DNA of 64,000 bases from assembly GCA_964035015.1 (NCBI GenBank), contig OZ036004.1:13835427-13899426 (forward strand). Reading direction: 5' to 3'. This DNA comes from Corallium rubrum (Eukaryota; Cnidaria; Anthozoa; Scleralcyonacea; Coralliidae). Shown here piece after piece: positions 31,530 to 42,486 of this stretch. The first letter of the stretch is position 1; every line of letters starts with the position of its first letter. Below the pieces are notes generated by a model. The model did no database searches and was not told the origin of the DNA. It saw only the letters and a program-made list of their open reading frames with translations. The translations under genes and the position numbers were made by a program.

Positions 31530-32505
31530 CAAATCCACAACTTGAGCAGTCCGAATAGCAGGGTACTGGTAACTAACCAGTTAAATTATTCAAATTATTT
31601 AAATTTACGTCAGCAAATTATAATTTATAAGTTCGGTTGGATTAAGAAATCAGTAGTTTTTCAACGATCATGACGAAAGAAATGAGTTTGCCAGAAAAAA
31701 TGGTTTCAGCTAAAATGTACATTAATATTACTATGAAAAAAGACCAAAGAAAGAAGGCTAACAAGAGATGTGGCAGAGAGAAAAAGACAACAATAAATAC
31801 GACTTAAAACCACTGGAAAAAGCCTGAAAATTAATACGATAAGACCGAAAACGATGCCGACCGAAATATAACTGAAAGAAGAAGGATGTGTCCTGAAACT
31901 GTTCAAAGCCGGTAAAGAATTTTGCTCTGGTGTATTCTACATAACTCGAGAGGGAATGATGAAGAAATTTTGAAACAAACGGCTTTTTAGATCATGAAGA
32001 GAACTGAATGATGTTTTTTGTCTTATTTATGTGTCAACAACGAAAAAAAGTAAGAAACCGCGAACGAGAAAAACAATCCGAAAAGACTAGACTGAATTGG
32101 CAGTGTTTGTGGTCACAAAAGCAGAAGAAAGTTTAACGGTAGGAGATTCGTATTTACCAGTTTAGCTGAGTTAAAACGGAAGAAATCTTGAAAAAGAAAA
32201 TTAATATAAGTAATATATTGTCTAGAATTGTCTTTCAACGCTAGGACGTTGACATTGTGTTGTTTATATATATTTTCGGATGAACATTTGTCATTTGGTT
32301 CATCTCGTTGTTGTTGTTTTTTAATATTGACATTGCATGTTCTTTCGGTGTGTCAATACATGACTACAGATGAACCTTGCTAACTAATTTTCTGGATGTT
32401 TTATGATCTGTGTGCCATGCATTAAATACAACAAAAAACGGGGGGGAGGGGGGTTAAAAATGCATATAAAGCGGGCGAGAGGTTATTGCGTTCGTGTATT
32501 TCTAG
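31350..32505. mobile_element. 1.16-kb insertion in copy B, class unknown
   Basis: Defined by comparison with the uninterrupted copy A at 17070. It starts with a GC-rich palindrome (gagcccgggcggagggccgaaggcccggagcccgg), contains a (TA)n microsatellite at 31466-31527, and ends near tctag before tccta. Flanking taatcc / tagtcc could be a degraded duplication. No coding sequence is recognised. Confidence 0.5.
31466..31527. repeat. (TA)n microsatellite
   Basis: About 30 uninterrupted TA units. Confidence 0.95.
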
Positions 32506-33066
32506 TCCTAAATTTAAGGAAGACAAATGTCCATTAATACGCATAAAAACTATTGAGAAATCCTGTGTCTTCTACCCGAGGAGGCAACCAATAGTTCTCA
32601 CTGTGCATCAAGGTTACCGCAGGATATCAGGCCAGGCAATCAGACAGTTGAGCTTTTGATAAAAACACGTCAAACAGTTTCACAGTGTATTTAACTAGCT
32701 ACAACTTCAGCTAGATTGAGGAACATCACGTAATTATTTTCGTTGGGTTTGCAACAACCTTACATTTATATTGCCAAGATAAAGTGCGTATATAATAAGT
32801 TTGATCAGATTGGTTTCGTTCGTTTCGGTGTAGTTCGTTGTGTCGTAAAATTATATAAACCATGTGTCGAATTTAGATTATGTTAAAGTTGTATTCCAAA
32901 GGCAAAAGTCCGTAATACTATTTGGTATCGCGACCGCAATCATTAAGAAGCGTATTTGCCATGGTGATTGGCCTTACAACTTTAGCCAGATTGAAGGACA
33001 TCACGTAATTATTTTCGTTGGGTTTGCAACAACCTTACATTTATATTTCCAAGATAAAGTGCGTAG
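32506..33066. repeat. Dispersed duplication, copy B parts 3-5
   Basis: 32506-32795 matches 17071-17363; 32794-32979 matches 18497-18697; 32978-33066 repeats the end of part 3 (cacgtaattattttcgttgg, acaaccttacatttatatt), so copy B has a local tandem duplication with a period near 275 bp. Confidence 0.85.
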
Positions 33067-33161
33067 ATTATCATAAAAAATCACACATGCATGTGAGATT
33101 ACCCATGGATATTCCGGTGAAACACCCTCAGCTACAAAAGACTACAATAGATTTTTCCTGC

Positions 33162-33225
33162 ATGCGTAATTAAGATATTTGATGAAAGTCACCAGTGATC
33201 TTTCTCAAATATCTTAATTACGCAT
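33162..33225. repeat. Short hairpin, about 29-bp arms
   Basis: atgcgtaattaagatattt (33162) and its reverse at 33207-33225 flank a loop that itself pairs partly (gaaagtcac / gtgatctttc). No neighbouring gene to link it to. Confidence 0.75.
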
Positions 33226-33508
33226 TTAACACAAGCTAACAGACATATCAGAATGAGAAGAGAAGACAAACATCATGACACATCGCCAGCTAAATTTCAT
33301 GACATTTCGCTTTGATAATAGTAATTTTCTTTCAAAGCGCAACGGTTGAACGACAAAACGAATCGGTAAAACAGCCAAGCGAAGATAGGCTTGTGAGCTA
33401 ATAAACTCTGGTCGCCTTCTCAGCTACAGACAGTCACGGTGTGTTGGTAACGATAAAATTAAGGTATTTGTCGCTCCTTTTCTGGTCGAAAACTTCGAAT
33501 TTCTTGAC

Positions 33509-34896
33509 TGAGGGAGACTGGTACTTAATGCTTGCCAGCCTATAAATCAATCTCGTTCCCAGACCCTTCTCACGTGGGCCGTGCCCGTCGACCGAAAGCT
33601 CTGGGATAACAGGTCGACCTCACATCCAAAATTAAGGATTATCCTTAATTCTCAACTCGCCTAGAATTAAGGATGATCCTTAATTTTAAATGAAAACTCA
33701 TCCCCCATACCCCAACCCCTAACCACAACCCCCCGGTAACCCTAAACCTAACCAAAAACCCCCGGTAGCCCTAAACCTAACCAAAAAACCCCAGACCCTA
33801 AACCTAGTCACAACCCTCCGGAAAAAAGCAAACTTGTCGCAGTCGAAGTGGCACGGCGGGTAATACGGCAATACGGCATAATTATCTTGTCATTTATGGA
33901 ACAAGATGACTAGTAATTTAAGAACTACGCATCGTTGAAATGTATTGTGTACGTATGTTGTTATATGTTGAATGAGCTTTCATATGATGTAGAGTTCAAG
34001 ATTCTGCGTTTTAGGAAACTTGTTATACTGTCCAAAATGTGCGAACCACTGTTCCAAATAATATTTCATTAGAAATATACAGGAAATCGACGCGATGAAC
34101 CAAAACACGTTTTTCCATTTTAAAAATATTTTCCGTTTAACGAGAAGCTTCAAATTTCTACCCCGAATAGAATTTTTCAATAGCTTCTGTATGATATATA
34201 TCTCAATGTTGCGCGTTAAATATTTCAAAAGAAATCTAAAGTTCTGTAACACTTGTGAGAAATCAATTTCCTGTTTATATGTAATATTATTTCAAACAGT
34301 GGTTCGCACATTTTGGACACTTTAACAAGTTTAATAAAACGCAGAATTTTGAACGATACATCAAATGAAAGCTCATTCAACGCGTAACAACATACGTACA
34401 CCATATACTTCAACGATATGTAGTTCTGAAATTATTTGCCATCTTGTTCCACAACTGACAAGATACCGCACCCCGGGCAACACGCCACTTCAGTACTCAC
34501 CGCTTTCCCTTTCGAAACCAGCATAAGCCACCGAATACTTGCTGTTCAACTGCTGTTTGGTTCCAGAGGTTTGGTTCTTGACAAGTTTCAGTCGCCAGAT
34601 AAAATTTGAATCCTTCAAGGCTTTCGAAAGACAAAACTAGCCACTGTCAACGTGAGAAAATCCAGCGAAAGTCTCCCAAGCAAAGAACCAATGAAATGTC
34701 GATTTGAAACGGATTATCCCAGAGCTTTCTGTCGACGGGCACGGCCCGCGTGAGAAGGGTCTGGGAACGAGATTGGCCTATAAATATGCAAATGTAAAAT
34801 AAAGCTAGGTTTCTTGTTCTTGTTATCTCTCTGGTCTTGTTGTATCTCTGGTCAATCCGTTTCAATTTAAGGGCATCGTAAGTCGAAGACACTACA
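33509..34896 (+). repeat. 5' LTR of gypsy-B, truncated and split
   Basis: 33509-33547 plus 34786-34896 together match the 3' LTR from its base 25 to its end (gagggagactggtacttaat, then aatgcaaatg-like continuation to cgaagacactaca). The first 24 bases of the 3' LTR (39180-39203) are absent here. The gap is the TIR element at 33548-34775 plus one target copy. Confidence 0.85.
33548..34775. mobile_element. TIR element (MULE-like) with 10-bp target duplication
   Basis: The 1228-bp insertion has 62-bp terminal inverted repeats starting CAATCTCGTTCCCAGACCC, with two mismatches, and is flanked by gcctataaat at 33538-33547 and 34776-34785. Inside, a second long inverted repeat pairs about 33880-34085 with 34240-34470, and a ccctaaacctaacc minisatellite lies at 33700-33820. 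Duplications of 9-11 bp with long TIRs are typical of Mutator-like elements; no transposase is present, so the class is inferred. Confidence 0.85.
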
Positions 34897-34912
34897 ATTG
34901 GCGACGAAGATG
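34897..34912 (+). promoter_or_regulatory. Candidate primer-binding site of gypsy-B
   Basis: ATTGGCGACGAAGATG follows the LTR end directly. TTGGCGACGA also follows the 5' LTR of gypsy-C, in both cases next to an actaca terminus, so the motif is shared between two otherwise different lineages. Confidence 0.55.
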
Positions 34913-34957
34913 AAAGATAAAGTACAACGAAGTAGATTTTAAACATTTTAAACTATA

Positions 34958-35702
34958 ATGGAAACAAATATTGAAGTTGGAGGTGTGCAATCGTTCGACT
35001 GCAGAGGGGATGTTACAAGCGTTTCACCAAGATGGAAAAGGTGGAAGAAGGTCTTTCAATTTTTTGTGGATGGGAAAGGAGTTACGAATGTGGGGCAAAA
35101 GAAGGCCCTCCTCCTTCACTGTGCTGGCATAGATGTACAGGAAATATTCGAGACACTTCCTTCGTTAGAAGGCGACCTAGACGAGTATGAGATAGCGTGA
35201 GATGCTGGATGAACATTTCTCGCCGAAAGCCAATATCCCGTATGAGAGACACATTTTTCGCCAGATGAGACAAGAAGGTAGCGAAAGCGTGGACCAGTTT
35301 GTAATCAGATTGACACATGCACCAAGCCGAGAACTGTAGTTTCGGTGGTCAACAAACCGAGCAGATTCGTGACCAAGTAGTAGACAAATGCCGATCGTCT
35401 GTGTTAAGGAGAAAGCTGCCGGAAAGATTTGGAATTGGGGGATGTCCAACAAATCGCCCGGGCTATGGAAGCTGCAGAAATACAATCGAAGAAGATGGAA
35501 GAATCGAAAGACGGGGTGAATCATCTTCGACGAAGACCAAAGAATATCGGTAGCACCGAAAATTCTAGAGGTAAGACCTGTTTCCGCTGTGGACGTGAGG
35601 GACATTACGCTCGAGATAGCAGTTGTCCGGCTAGATCAGCGACGTATAACAAGTGCCACAAGACGGGTCATTTCGCAGCAGTGTGTAAAACGAAAGCGGA
35701 TT
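34958..35702 (+). pseudogene. Gypsy-B gag
   Basis: Three frames are needed. The first (34958) begins METNIEVGGVQSFD and covers the capsid start; after 35190 the reading continues out of frame through the ANIPYERHIFRQMRQ block, then GGQQTEQIRDQVVDKC, then the zinc-knuckle part. The first knuckle is CFRCGREGHYARDSSC; the second reads YNKCHKTGHFAAVC, its first Cys replaced by Tyr. In active elements this protein forms the particle and binds RNA. Confidence 0.85.
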
Positions 35703-35759
35703 CCAAGAAGCCAGTGCGAAGTAATCTGAAACATGACAACAGTTGGAGAGGCGTAAGTA

Positions 35760-36830
35760 AATCTGTAAATTGTGTTGATGAAGGTGATGAATATACCTTT
35801 CATATTAATAAAAGTGGGACTACTACGGGAATCGGGCTGATAGATGTTAACATTGGGGGAGTAGAAATTGGCAATGTTATGATTGACTCTGGTTCTAGCT
35901 GTAACATAATTGACAAGACGACCTGGTACAGTAGGGTTTGAAGAGAAATGGGTGAAATGCAAGTCTGAAAAGTTAACCGAGAATATTTACCCATATGGAA
36001 CGACAAAACCGCTTAAAACCCTGAGCAAGTTTCATACGAAGATAAGTGTTGCGGAACATGTAACCGAAGCCGAATTTATAGTTTTAGATGGAAATGGAAG
36101 GTCAATACTAGGATGTTCAACTGCAAGAGAGCTCGGAGTGTTGAAATTGGCACCCGAAATAAATGTGTTGACTGAATCGCACATTAAGCAGAAGTATGCA
36201 GAGTGCTTTGAGGGTATTGGAAAGTTGAAAGATTTCCAGCTGAAGTTTCATATCAACCCTGCCGTTAAGCCAGTCGCCCAAAATCCACGACGAATCCCTT
36301 TCAGTTCGAGAAAGAAAGTCGAGGAGAAGTTAGACGAATTATTGGAGAAAGATATTATCGAAAAAGTCGAAGGACCAACACCTTGGGTAAGTCCTGTGTG
36401 CATAGCACCTAAGCCAACAGGTGAAATTAGGTTGTGTGTTGATATGAGGCGTGCTAATGAAGCTACACAGCGTGAAAGGCGCCCTATCCCTACAGTAGAT
36501 AAAGTCTTTCTCATTATGAACCAAAGTACTGTGTTCTCCAAGATAGATTTAAAGTGGGGATTTCACCAAATAGAGTTGGAGGAAGAAACTAGGAGTGTGA
36601 CAACTTTCACCACTCACTGCGGGTTGCTTCGACACAAGCGCCTTCTGGTTGGGGTGACATCGGCTCCTGAGATGTATCAACATATCATTCAGCAAGTTTT
36701 GCAAGGGTGCGAAGGCACCCATAATATTGCTGATGATATAATTGTCCATGGGCCCACCCCAGAAGTGCACGATGAGAGGTTGATTAAAGTTATGAAATTG
36801 AAAGGCTTAGAGAAAGAGGTCTTACATTAA
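35760..36830 (+). pseudogene. Gypsy-B protease and reverse transcriptase
   Basis: The protease active site is MIDSGSSCNIID (frame ending 35941); a frame change follows and the next frame runs from there to 36830. RT blocks include the linker KPVAQNPRRIPFS, WVSPVCIAPKPTGEIRLC, FSKIDLKWGFHQIELEEE (first catalytic Asp) and HNIADDIIVHG (catalytic Asp-Asp, with Ile-Ala before it). The frame is lost at about 36795, before the conserved NPEKCEF block that is read in another frame. Confidence 0.88.
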
Positions 36831-37627
36831 ATCCCGAGAAGTGTGAGTTCCGTATCCCTAGAATTACCTTCATGGGGCATGTGTTATCTGAGAAAGGAAT
36901 TGGGCTAACAGAAGAGAAAGTTAGAGCTGTGGTGAATGCGAGGGAACCAGAATCAGGCGCTGAAGTGAGACGTTTTCTGGGACTTGTGAACTTCTGTAGT
37001 CGATTCATACCTGATTTCGCCACAACCGCTGAGCCGTTACGGAAGTTAACACGGGCCGCGACACCATTTGTTTGGGGTAATGAGCAGAAGAAGTCATTTG
37101 AAGCAGTAAAGAGGAAAATGTCAAGCGCTGATGCATTAGCTTATTTCGATAAAGAAGGAGAGACGGTGATCATTGCAGATGCTAGTCCAGTCGGTCTCGG
37201 GGCAGTTCTTTTGCAAGAACAGCAAGGGATACGTAAAGTAGTTGCGTAAGCCAGTAGATGTCTCACCGAAGTGGAGAGGCGATATTCTCAGACGGAGAAA
37301 GAAGCGTTAAGTATCGTTTGGGCATGTGAACGGTTTCATGTATATTTATATGGAATCAAGTTCAAGGTCTTAAGTGATCATAAACCGTTAGAAGTTATTT
37401 ATTCGAAAGCGCATAAGCCCTCCACAAGGATCGAAAGGTGGGTGTTGAGATTACAGCCTTATGATTTTATCGTTGAGTATCTTCCAGGACCGAAGAACAT
37501 TGCTGATACCCTCTCACGTTTGGTCCATGTCAAGGCTGGTTCAAAACCGAATGTGGCCGACCATGCAGTACATCAGATTTATCGCAGAGAATGCAGCACC
37601 GAAAGCAATACCAATCCAGGAGATTGA
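36831..37627 (+). pseudogene. Gypsy-B RT connection and RNase H
   Basis: MGHVLSEKGIGLTEEKVRAV and RFLGLVNFCSRFIPDFATT mark the RT thumb/connection. The RNase H blocks are IADASPVGLGAVLLQEQ, then an in-frame TAA at 37247-37249 in place of a conserved Tyr, then SQTEKEALSIVWACERF and LSDHKPLEVIYSKAHK, with YLPGPKNIADTLSRL at the end. Without the stop this would be one open frame. Confidence 0.87.
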
Positions 37628-37737
37628 GAAAGAGTCTGCTATCGACCGAGAGATGTCATCCATACGAGTTGCTGTTCAAACCGACAAGTTGGATCAACAA
37701 CCAAGGGAGTAGAGAACTGTGAGTAGAGAACTTACTG

Positions 37738-38894
37738 TTTTGGGAAAATTGGTTTTGAGAGGGTCTCGAATAGTTATCCCACAAGCTTTGCAAGCTTAAG
37801 TTCTACGTCTCGCACACGAGGGCCATCAGGGGGTGGTAAAAACCAAAGGGAGGCTTCGTTCAAAGGTTTGGTGGCCTGGAGTAGATCGAGATGCCGAAAG
37901 AAGATGTAAAACGTGTCATGGCTGTCAGTTAGTGTCACAGATTTCCCATCCTGAGCCAGTAAAGAGAACATTACTGCCCGAACAAGCCTGGCAAGATGTA
38001 GCTGCAGACCTTCTAGGGCCATTACCGGGGGGAGAATACCTGTTTGTCGTTGTTGATTATTATAGCAGATTTTTTGAAGTGGACATATTGAAGTCTGTTT
38101 TGTCCAAGGACATTATTCAGAGTCTTGATCGCATTTTTGCAACCCATGGAATTCCACATTCAATAAAGACAGATAATGGACCGCAGTTTATTTCAACGCA
38201 GTTTGAGGATTACCTGAAATGCAACGATGTTCAACACATGACGTCAACACCATTATGGCCACAAGCTAATGGTCAAGTGGAGCGACAGAATCGCAGTCTG
38301 CTGAAAGCTATGAGAATCGCCCAAGCTACAGGACAGAATTGGCAGAGGGAGTTGAATAAGTTTCTTTTGGCCTACCGAAGTACTCCACACACAGTAACCG
38401 GGGTAAGTCCAGCTAAATTATTGTTTGGAAGAGAAATTCGTACCAAAATTCCATGTATTCAACATCAGCAAAGTAGAGATACAGATGTAGCTGATAGAGA
38501 TGCGGTGATGAAACAAAAAGGGAAAGTTTATGCCGACCAAGAGAGATTAGCCGAAGACAGCTCCATAGAACCAGGAGATGTGGTTTTGGTAAAGAACCAT
38601 AAGCCAAAGAACAAGTTGTCGCCAACGTTTGGGGATGAATTGTACCCTGTGACGGAGACTGAGAAAGGCAGTGAAGTTACCGTGGAGTCATCTGACGATG
38701 GAGTGAGTTATCGAAGAAATTCGTCTCATGTAAAGAAATATAATCAGAGTGAAGAAGAAGAGGAAGTGGTGACTGAGCCAGCTGACAAAGTGGATAAAGA
38801 AGTTTCACAACAAGGAACTGCAACCCGAATGGACAGACCACGGAGAGAACGCCGACCTCCTGAACGTTATGATGAGTATTTACTTTATAGATAG
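37738..38894 (+). pseudogene. Gypsy-B integrase and pol C-terminus
   Basis: The zinc-binding module (LAHEGHQGVVKTKGRL, CKTCHGCQL) is partly preceded by an in-frame TAA at 37797-37799. From 37833 a 353-residue frame is open to the natural end. The DDE residues are all present: Asp in VAADLLGPLP, Asp in KTDNGPQFIS and Glu in NGQVERQNRS. A GPY/F-like tail and a basic end (RPRRERRPPERYDEYLLYR) follow. It is the best-preserved integrase in the window. Confidence 0.9.
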
Positions 38895-39070
38895 TTACAT
38901 TTTAGAAACTATTAGTTTTGGTTATAAGCTATCTATATATTATTTAATTAGTATAATAATAATAATAATTGATAAATAATTTAGGTAATGAAAATAGAAA
39001 GGAATGTTGGTAAAAAAGTAGTATTTAGAACTCAAGCACACGTTATAATGTATATATTAATAATATGAAC

Positions 39071-39134
39071 TTTATTTACACTAATTTGAATCAAACTTTT
39101 TGTCAAAAGTTTGATTCAAATTAGTGTAAATAAA
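39071..39134. repeat. Perfect 30-bp-arm hairpin near the gypsy-B 3' LTR
   Basis: Arm tttatttacactaatttgaa plus tcaaactttt (39071-39100), loop tgtc, and an exactly complementary arm to 39134. It lies 45 bp upstream of the 3' LTR, between the pol stop and the purine tract. Confidence 0.95.
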
Positions 39135-39179
39135 CAGTTTGAAATTTTATTAATTGTCTAGTTGTGAGAAAAAAGGGAT

Positions 39180-39353
39180 TGTAATGTTTGTATTATATAT
39201 GCATGAGGGAGACTGGTACTTAATGCTTGCTAGCCTATAAATATGCAAATGTAAAATAAAGCTAGGTTTCTTGTTCTTGTTATCTCTCTGGTCTTGTTGT
39301 ATCTCTGGTCAATCCATTTCAATCTAAGGGCATCGTAAGTCGAAGACACTACA
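39180..39353 (+). repeat. 3' LTR of gypsy-B
   Basis: It follows the purine tract gagaaaaaaggga and runs TGTAATGTTT ... GACACTACA (174 bp). TATA-like tattatatatgc at 39190 and AATAAA at 39256 are visible. The last 150 bases match the split 5' LTR. Confidence 0.85.
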
Positions 39354-41478
39354 AATTCTTCTCAAACTTCTTTGAGTTTTCAAATATAGCCAAAACATCC
39401 TCAACCGTTTGAAAGACAACAAAGCCAAGTGTACGCGGCTTCAACCATGCATCTTCTTGACAAACACTTAGTATGAATAAATTTTGTACACTTGGCATGG
39501 TTATCACCATCCCACGAGAGTTTATTGAACATTCATTAAAATCGTATTCATTTGAGAAGTCATATGAACAACTCGAGCTCGTGTCCCACCGGAATATCCC
39601 AACACTCGAAAACAATTAAAAAAAACACTCGCGCTTTGCGCTCGTGTTTTCATACATTGTTTTCTCGTGTTTGGATATCCCAGTGAAACACTCGCTCTCG
39701 TTGTTCATATATTACTTCTGCATAAAATAATACAAGCCTACTCACCTCTGATCGACGAAGGTTCACTGTCCTAGCTTCTTATCACTAGCTTTCCTTCTGC
39801 AACAGCCAAAAGTTCGAAGTTATACAGTTAATTAATTCCAATATATTCCAATATATTCCATAATTTCCTTCTTTCGATCGCCAAGATCTTTGGTAAAATC
39901 GTCGCAGACATCTTTATGCTTTTTATATAATATACTGTCGCTACGCTAGATCCCAGAAACACTCGAAGGGCCAGGACGATTCTGGGCAGGACCTTTTTGC
40001 GAATGTTGCTGGGCCTTCTCGTTTCCCGCCTCTCCCCAGTCTTCCCAAGAACCCAAACCAACAACGCGGCCAAGCTCATATGTCTTGCTCTCTGGACTGG
40101 AGGCCAAGAAACGAAACCAAAGTACTATCTGAATGTTGCGACAAAGAAAGCGATTATAATACAGTAAGTTCTTATATTAATAATTATGTTAATACGGAGA
40201 AAAACAGGCAAACAGAGTCAACTGCAGAGACAGACGACACACCATGCACGAAGTGAATAAATCCGATAACTTGAGAATCACTGAACGACAGGAAACCAAA
40301 ATAGCGTCCTTTGATAGAGAATAACCAAGCGGTCAATCTTGTACGAAGTTTAAAATTAAAGAATGAAACCAAGAGACGCCAAAAGAGAGAAAATGATCAA
40401 CGAAGTTTCAGCGACAACAAGCCTTTTTCAGACAGAAACGCAGGACGCACGAAGTGAATAAATCCAATATCTTCAGAACTGCTAAAAGTTATGAAACCAA
40501 AATACCACCATTTGATAGAGAATAACCAAGTGATCAATCGTACGAAGTTTGGAATAAAACAATGAAACCAAAAGAGAACAAACATAGCAAGCGAAGTTTC
40601 AGCGTCATCCACGACAACACGGCGCTGTTAAATAGGGGAATTCCCTGATGAAATATTTTCTAAAAATAACTCCACGACAACTAAGTATGTGACAACACGA
40701 TTACCAAAGGTAACAAACTAAATTTACAATTGGGGTCAGCAGAAAGAAGAATATCGCGGCGGTAAAGCAATGCTAAATCCCGCAAGTGCAAAATACCGAT
40801 GACGTCATCACCTACAAAACTGATGACGTCAAATTAAAAGAAGTAATACATCAATCGAATGGTCTTCTTACGCTCCATTCAAATATATAAATTTCCTGTC
40901 ATGGCGACATATAGATCAAAAGTTATGACCGATACTGTGAAATTTTAGGCCATTTGATGACGTCATTATCACGTGACAATCAGCAATTTTCAAAAATGTT
41001 GTCTGGGCTTAAATGAATCCAAGTGACCTAAAGTATCAATTCAAACCTTAAAAGCTTTGGGTATGCACTTCCTTAGATGGTTAGGGTATTTACCCCGTCT
41101 AATAGTGGTTGTGAAGAAACCAATATTACGTTACAAACATACTCCTAGAGAGTGTCAAATGACAATGATATGATGACAAAGTAAAAGACTTAAAATATCA
41201 TCTAAACAAATTTCACGTTCAAAAGGCCACTTTTTCTGGTGAATGTAACGTAGCTTATACGCTTACGGTTTTCAGAAAATTTAAAATTCAGGTGATTTTC
41301 AACATTAAACAGTTCTTTAGTTCCTGGAGCAACAAGGAATGTTTTTATACCCACAGAAAGATAATTTCCTGCTTGTTATAATACGCTAATCAAGTACATT
41401 TGTTATATATCAAGTGTCAAAGTCCGTTTTTCTAGCTCTCTGATTGGGCGAGCGGTCCTCGCGTGGCACAGCTGGCAC
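39354..41478. other. Non-coding region with a two-copy repeat
   Basis: No gene is recognised; a minus-strand frame at 39349-39615 has no identifiable domain. Near 39580-39700, gtgtccCaccggaatatccc / ggatatcccagtgaaacactcg form an imperfect inverted pair around a cactcgcgctttgcgctcgtg hairpin. A roughly 201-bp direct repeat starts at 40247 and 40448 (cacgaagtgaataaatcc, then aaaccaaaata, gatagagaataaccaag). Paired gatgacgtca motifs occur at 40798-40830. Confidence 0.5.
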
Positions 41479-41663
41479 GTAATAGGTACTTCCCTTAGGG
41501 GGGGGGGGGGGGGTTACTCTGATTTTGTATTGAGTACCCCCTATAGGGATATTGAGTGTGAGATAAGACAACATGGTCTGAGCGGATGAAAACAGTGCTT
41601 TGTGTGTCGAAGTGTTGTGATTTGATAAATGAAGTTAAAGTGTTTACAAATACCTCTACTACA
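41479..41663 (+). repeat. 5' LTR of gypsy-D
   Basis: This matches the 3' LTR from gtaataggtac to the end (…tgtttacaaatacctctactaca), with an expanded G-run at 41500-41513. The first 30 bases of the 3' LTR are missing or diverged here. A primer-site-like ttttggaacccgatagggga follows directly. Confidence 0.75.
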
Positions 41664-41766
41664 TTTTGGAACCCGATAGGGGACCTGGTCAAGGAAACTA
41701 TTCGCTCGTGGTGAGTATTTGTATGCATTTGTGGTCTATATAAACAACAACATTTCACCGAAGAAA

Positions 41767-42079
41767 ATGGAGCTCAGTGACACAGAGAAGGTGAGAATTG
41801 AAAAGATCGTGTGACAAGAATCCTAACAAAAGGAGGCGAAATGACTGTGGAACAACTCAATGAAGCGTATCATGAAGAGTTTAAATGCAACCTGAAAAGC
41901 TGGAAGGCAGAATTCGTGAGTATCGAAACTTTTCTAAAGTTGTTCTGCTGACATTTGTAATGAAAAAATTGTGTTACGTGAAGCACAGAAGAGTTCATCC
42001 ACGCTTCAATACCTTTCCCGTCCCCAATTTTCGTAATTTTATGAGTTTACTGAAGGGGAGAAAAGTGTAAAGGGAGTTG
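41767..42079 (+). pseudogene. Gypsy-D gag N-terminus, cut by gypsy-C
   Basis: The frame opens MELSDTEKVRIEKIV and soon hits a stop. Coding-like sequence (VEQLNEAYHEEFKCNLKSW-type reading) continues in another frame up to the gypsy-C LTR at 42085. The partner fragment resumes at 53043. Five bases cttac (42080-42084) are the left copy of the target duplication. Confidence 0.55.
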
Positions 42080-42084
42080 CTTAC

Positions 42085-42180
42085 TGTAGTAACTCCTGTT
42101 TAGCTGACAAATAACACAAGTGAGCCCACAGGCATGCAGGCTATATAATACAATGCAAGCAAGGATCCCGGGATACTACA
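42085..42180 (-). repeat. 3' LTR of gypsy-C
   Basis: 96 bp, TGTAGTATCCCGGGATCC ... GTTACTACA on the element strand, almost identical to 52942-53037. TATA-like ctatataat at 42140 on the plus strand. Confidence 0.92.
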
Positions 42181-42486
42181 TTCCTCCCCTATAAGTTTTC
42201 GTTAATCTGAACAATCTAAGGCCCAGTTTATACGTCGTGCTTTTCATGAGCCGTACTTAATTCATATTTTAGTCGACCAAAATAGGCGTGTTTAATATTT
42301 GATTCATACGGGCGTGCTTTTCATGAGCCGAACATATTTAGTGCTCTTACTTTTGTTGGAAGTCTGGGGACGAGTCAAGTAGCCATGGCAACGTGGCGAA
42401 AAATGGCGCTCAGATTGAATTTTGCATTTGCTTATGGTTAGATTCATATTTTTGAACAGTTTTTTTATAAACTATACAAAGCGAAC

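Larger units (their letters stand above)
33509..39353 (+). mobile_element. Ty3/gypsy retrotransposon B
   Basis: Complete in layout: 5' LTR (split and lacking its first 24 bp), primer-binding-like site, gag with zinc knuckles, protease, RT, RNase H, integrase, pol tail, hairpin, purine tract and 3' LTR. Frame changes in gag, protease and RT and an in-frame stop before RNase H inactivate it. LTR copies differ at only a few positions over the shared 150 bp (for example caatccgtttcaattt against caatccatttcaatct), so the element is old but not ancient. No target duplication is visible because the 5' edge is truncated. Confidence 0.92.

Noticed and set aside
31254..31538. Minus-strand frame with a long Ile-Tyr repeat
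   Set aside because: It is a translation of the (TA)n microsatellite; no gene support.
35177..35605. 142-residue minus-strand frame
   Set aside because: Antisense to gypsy-B gag; the plus strand carries the zinc knuckles.
39349..39615. 88-residue minus-strand frame after gypsy-B
   Set aside because: It starts inside the LTR, has no recognisable domain and no splice or promoter context; kept only as non-coding sequence.
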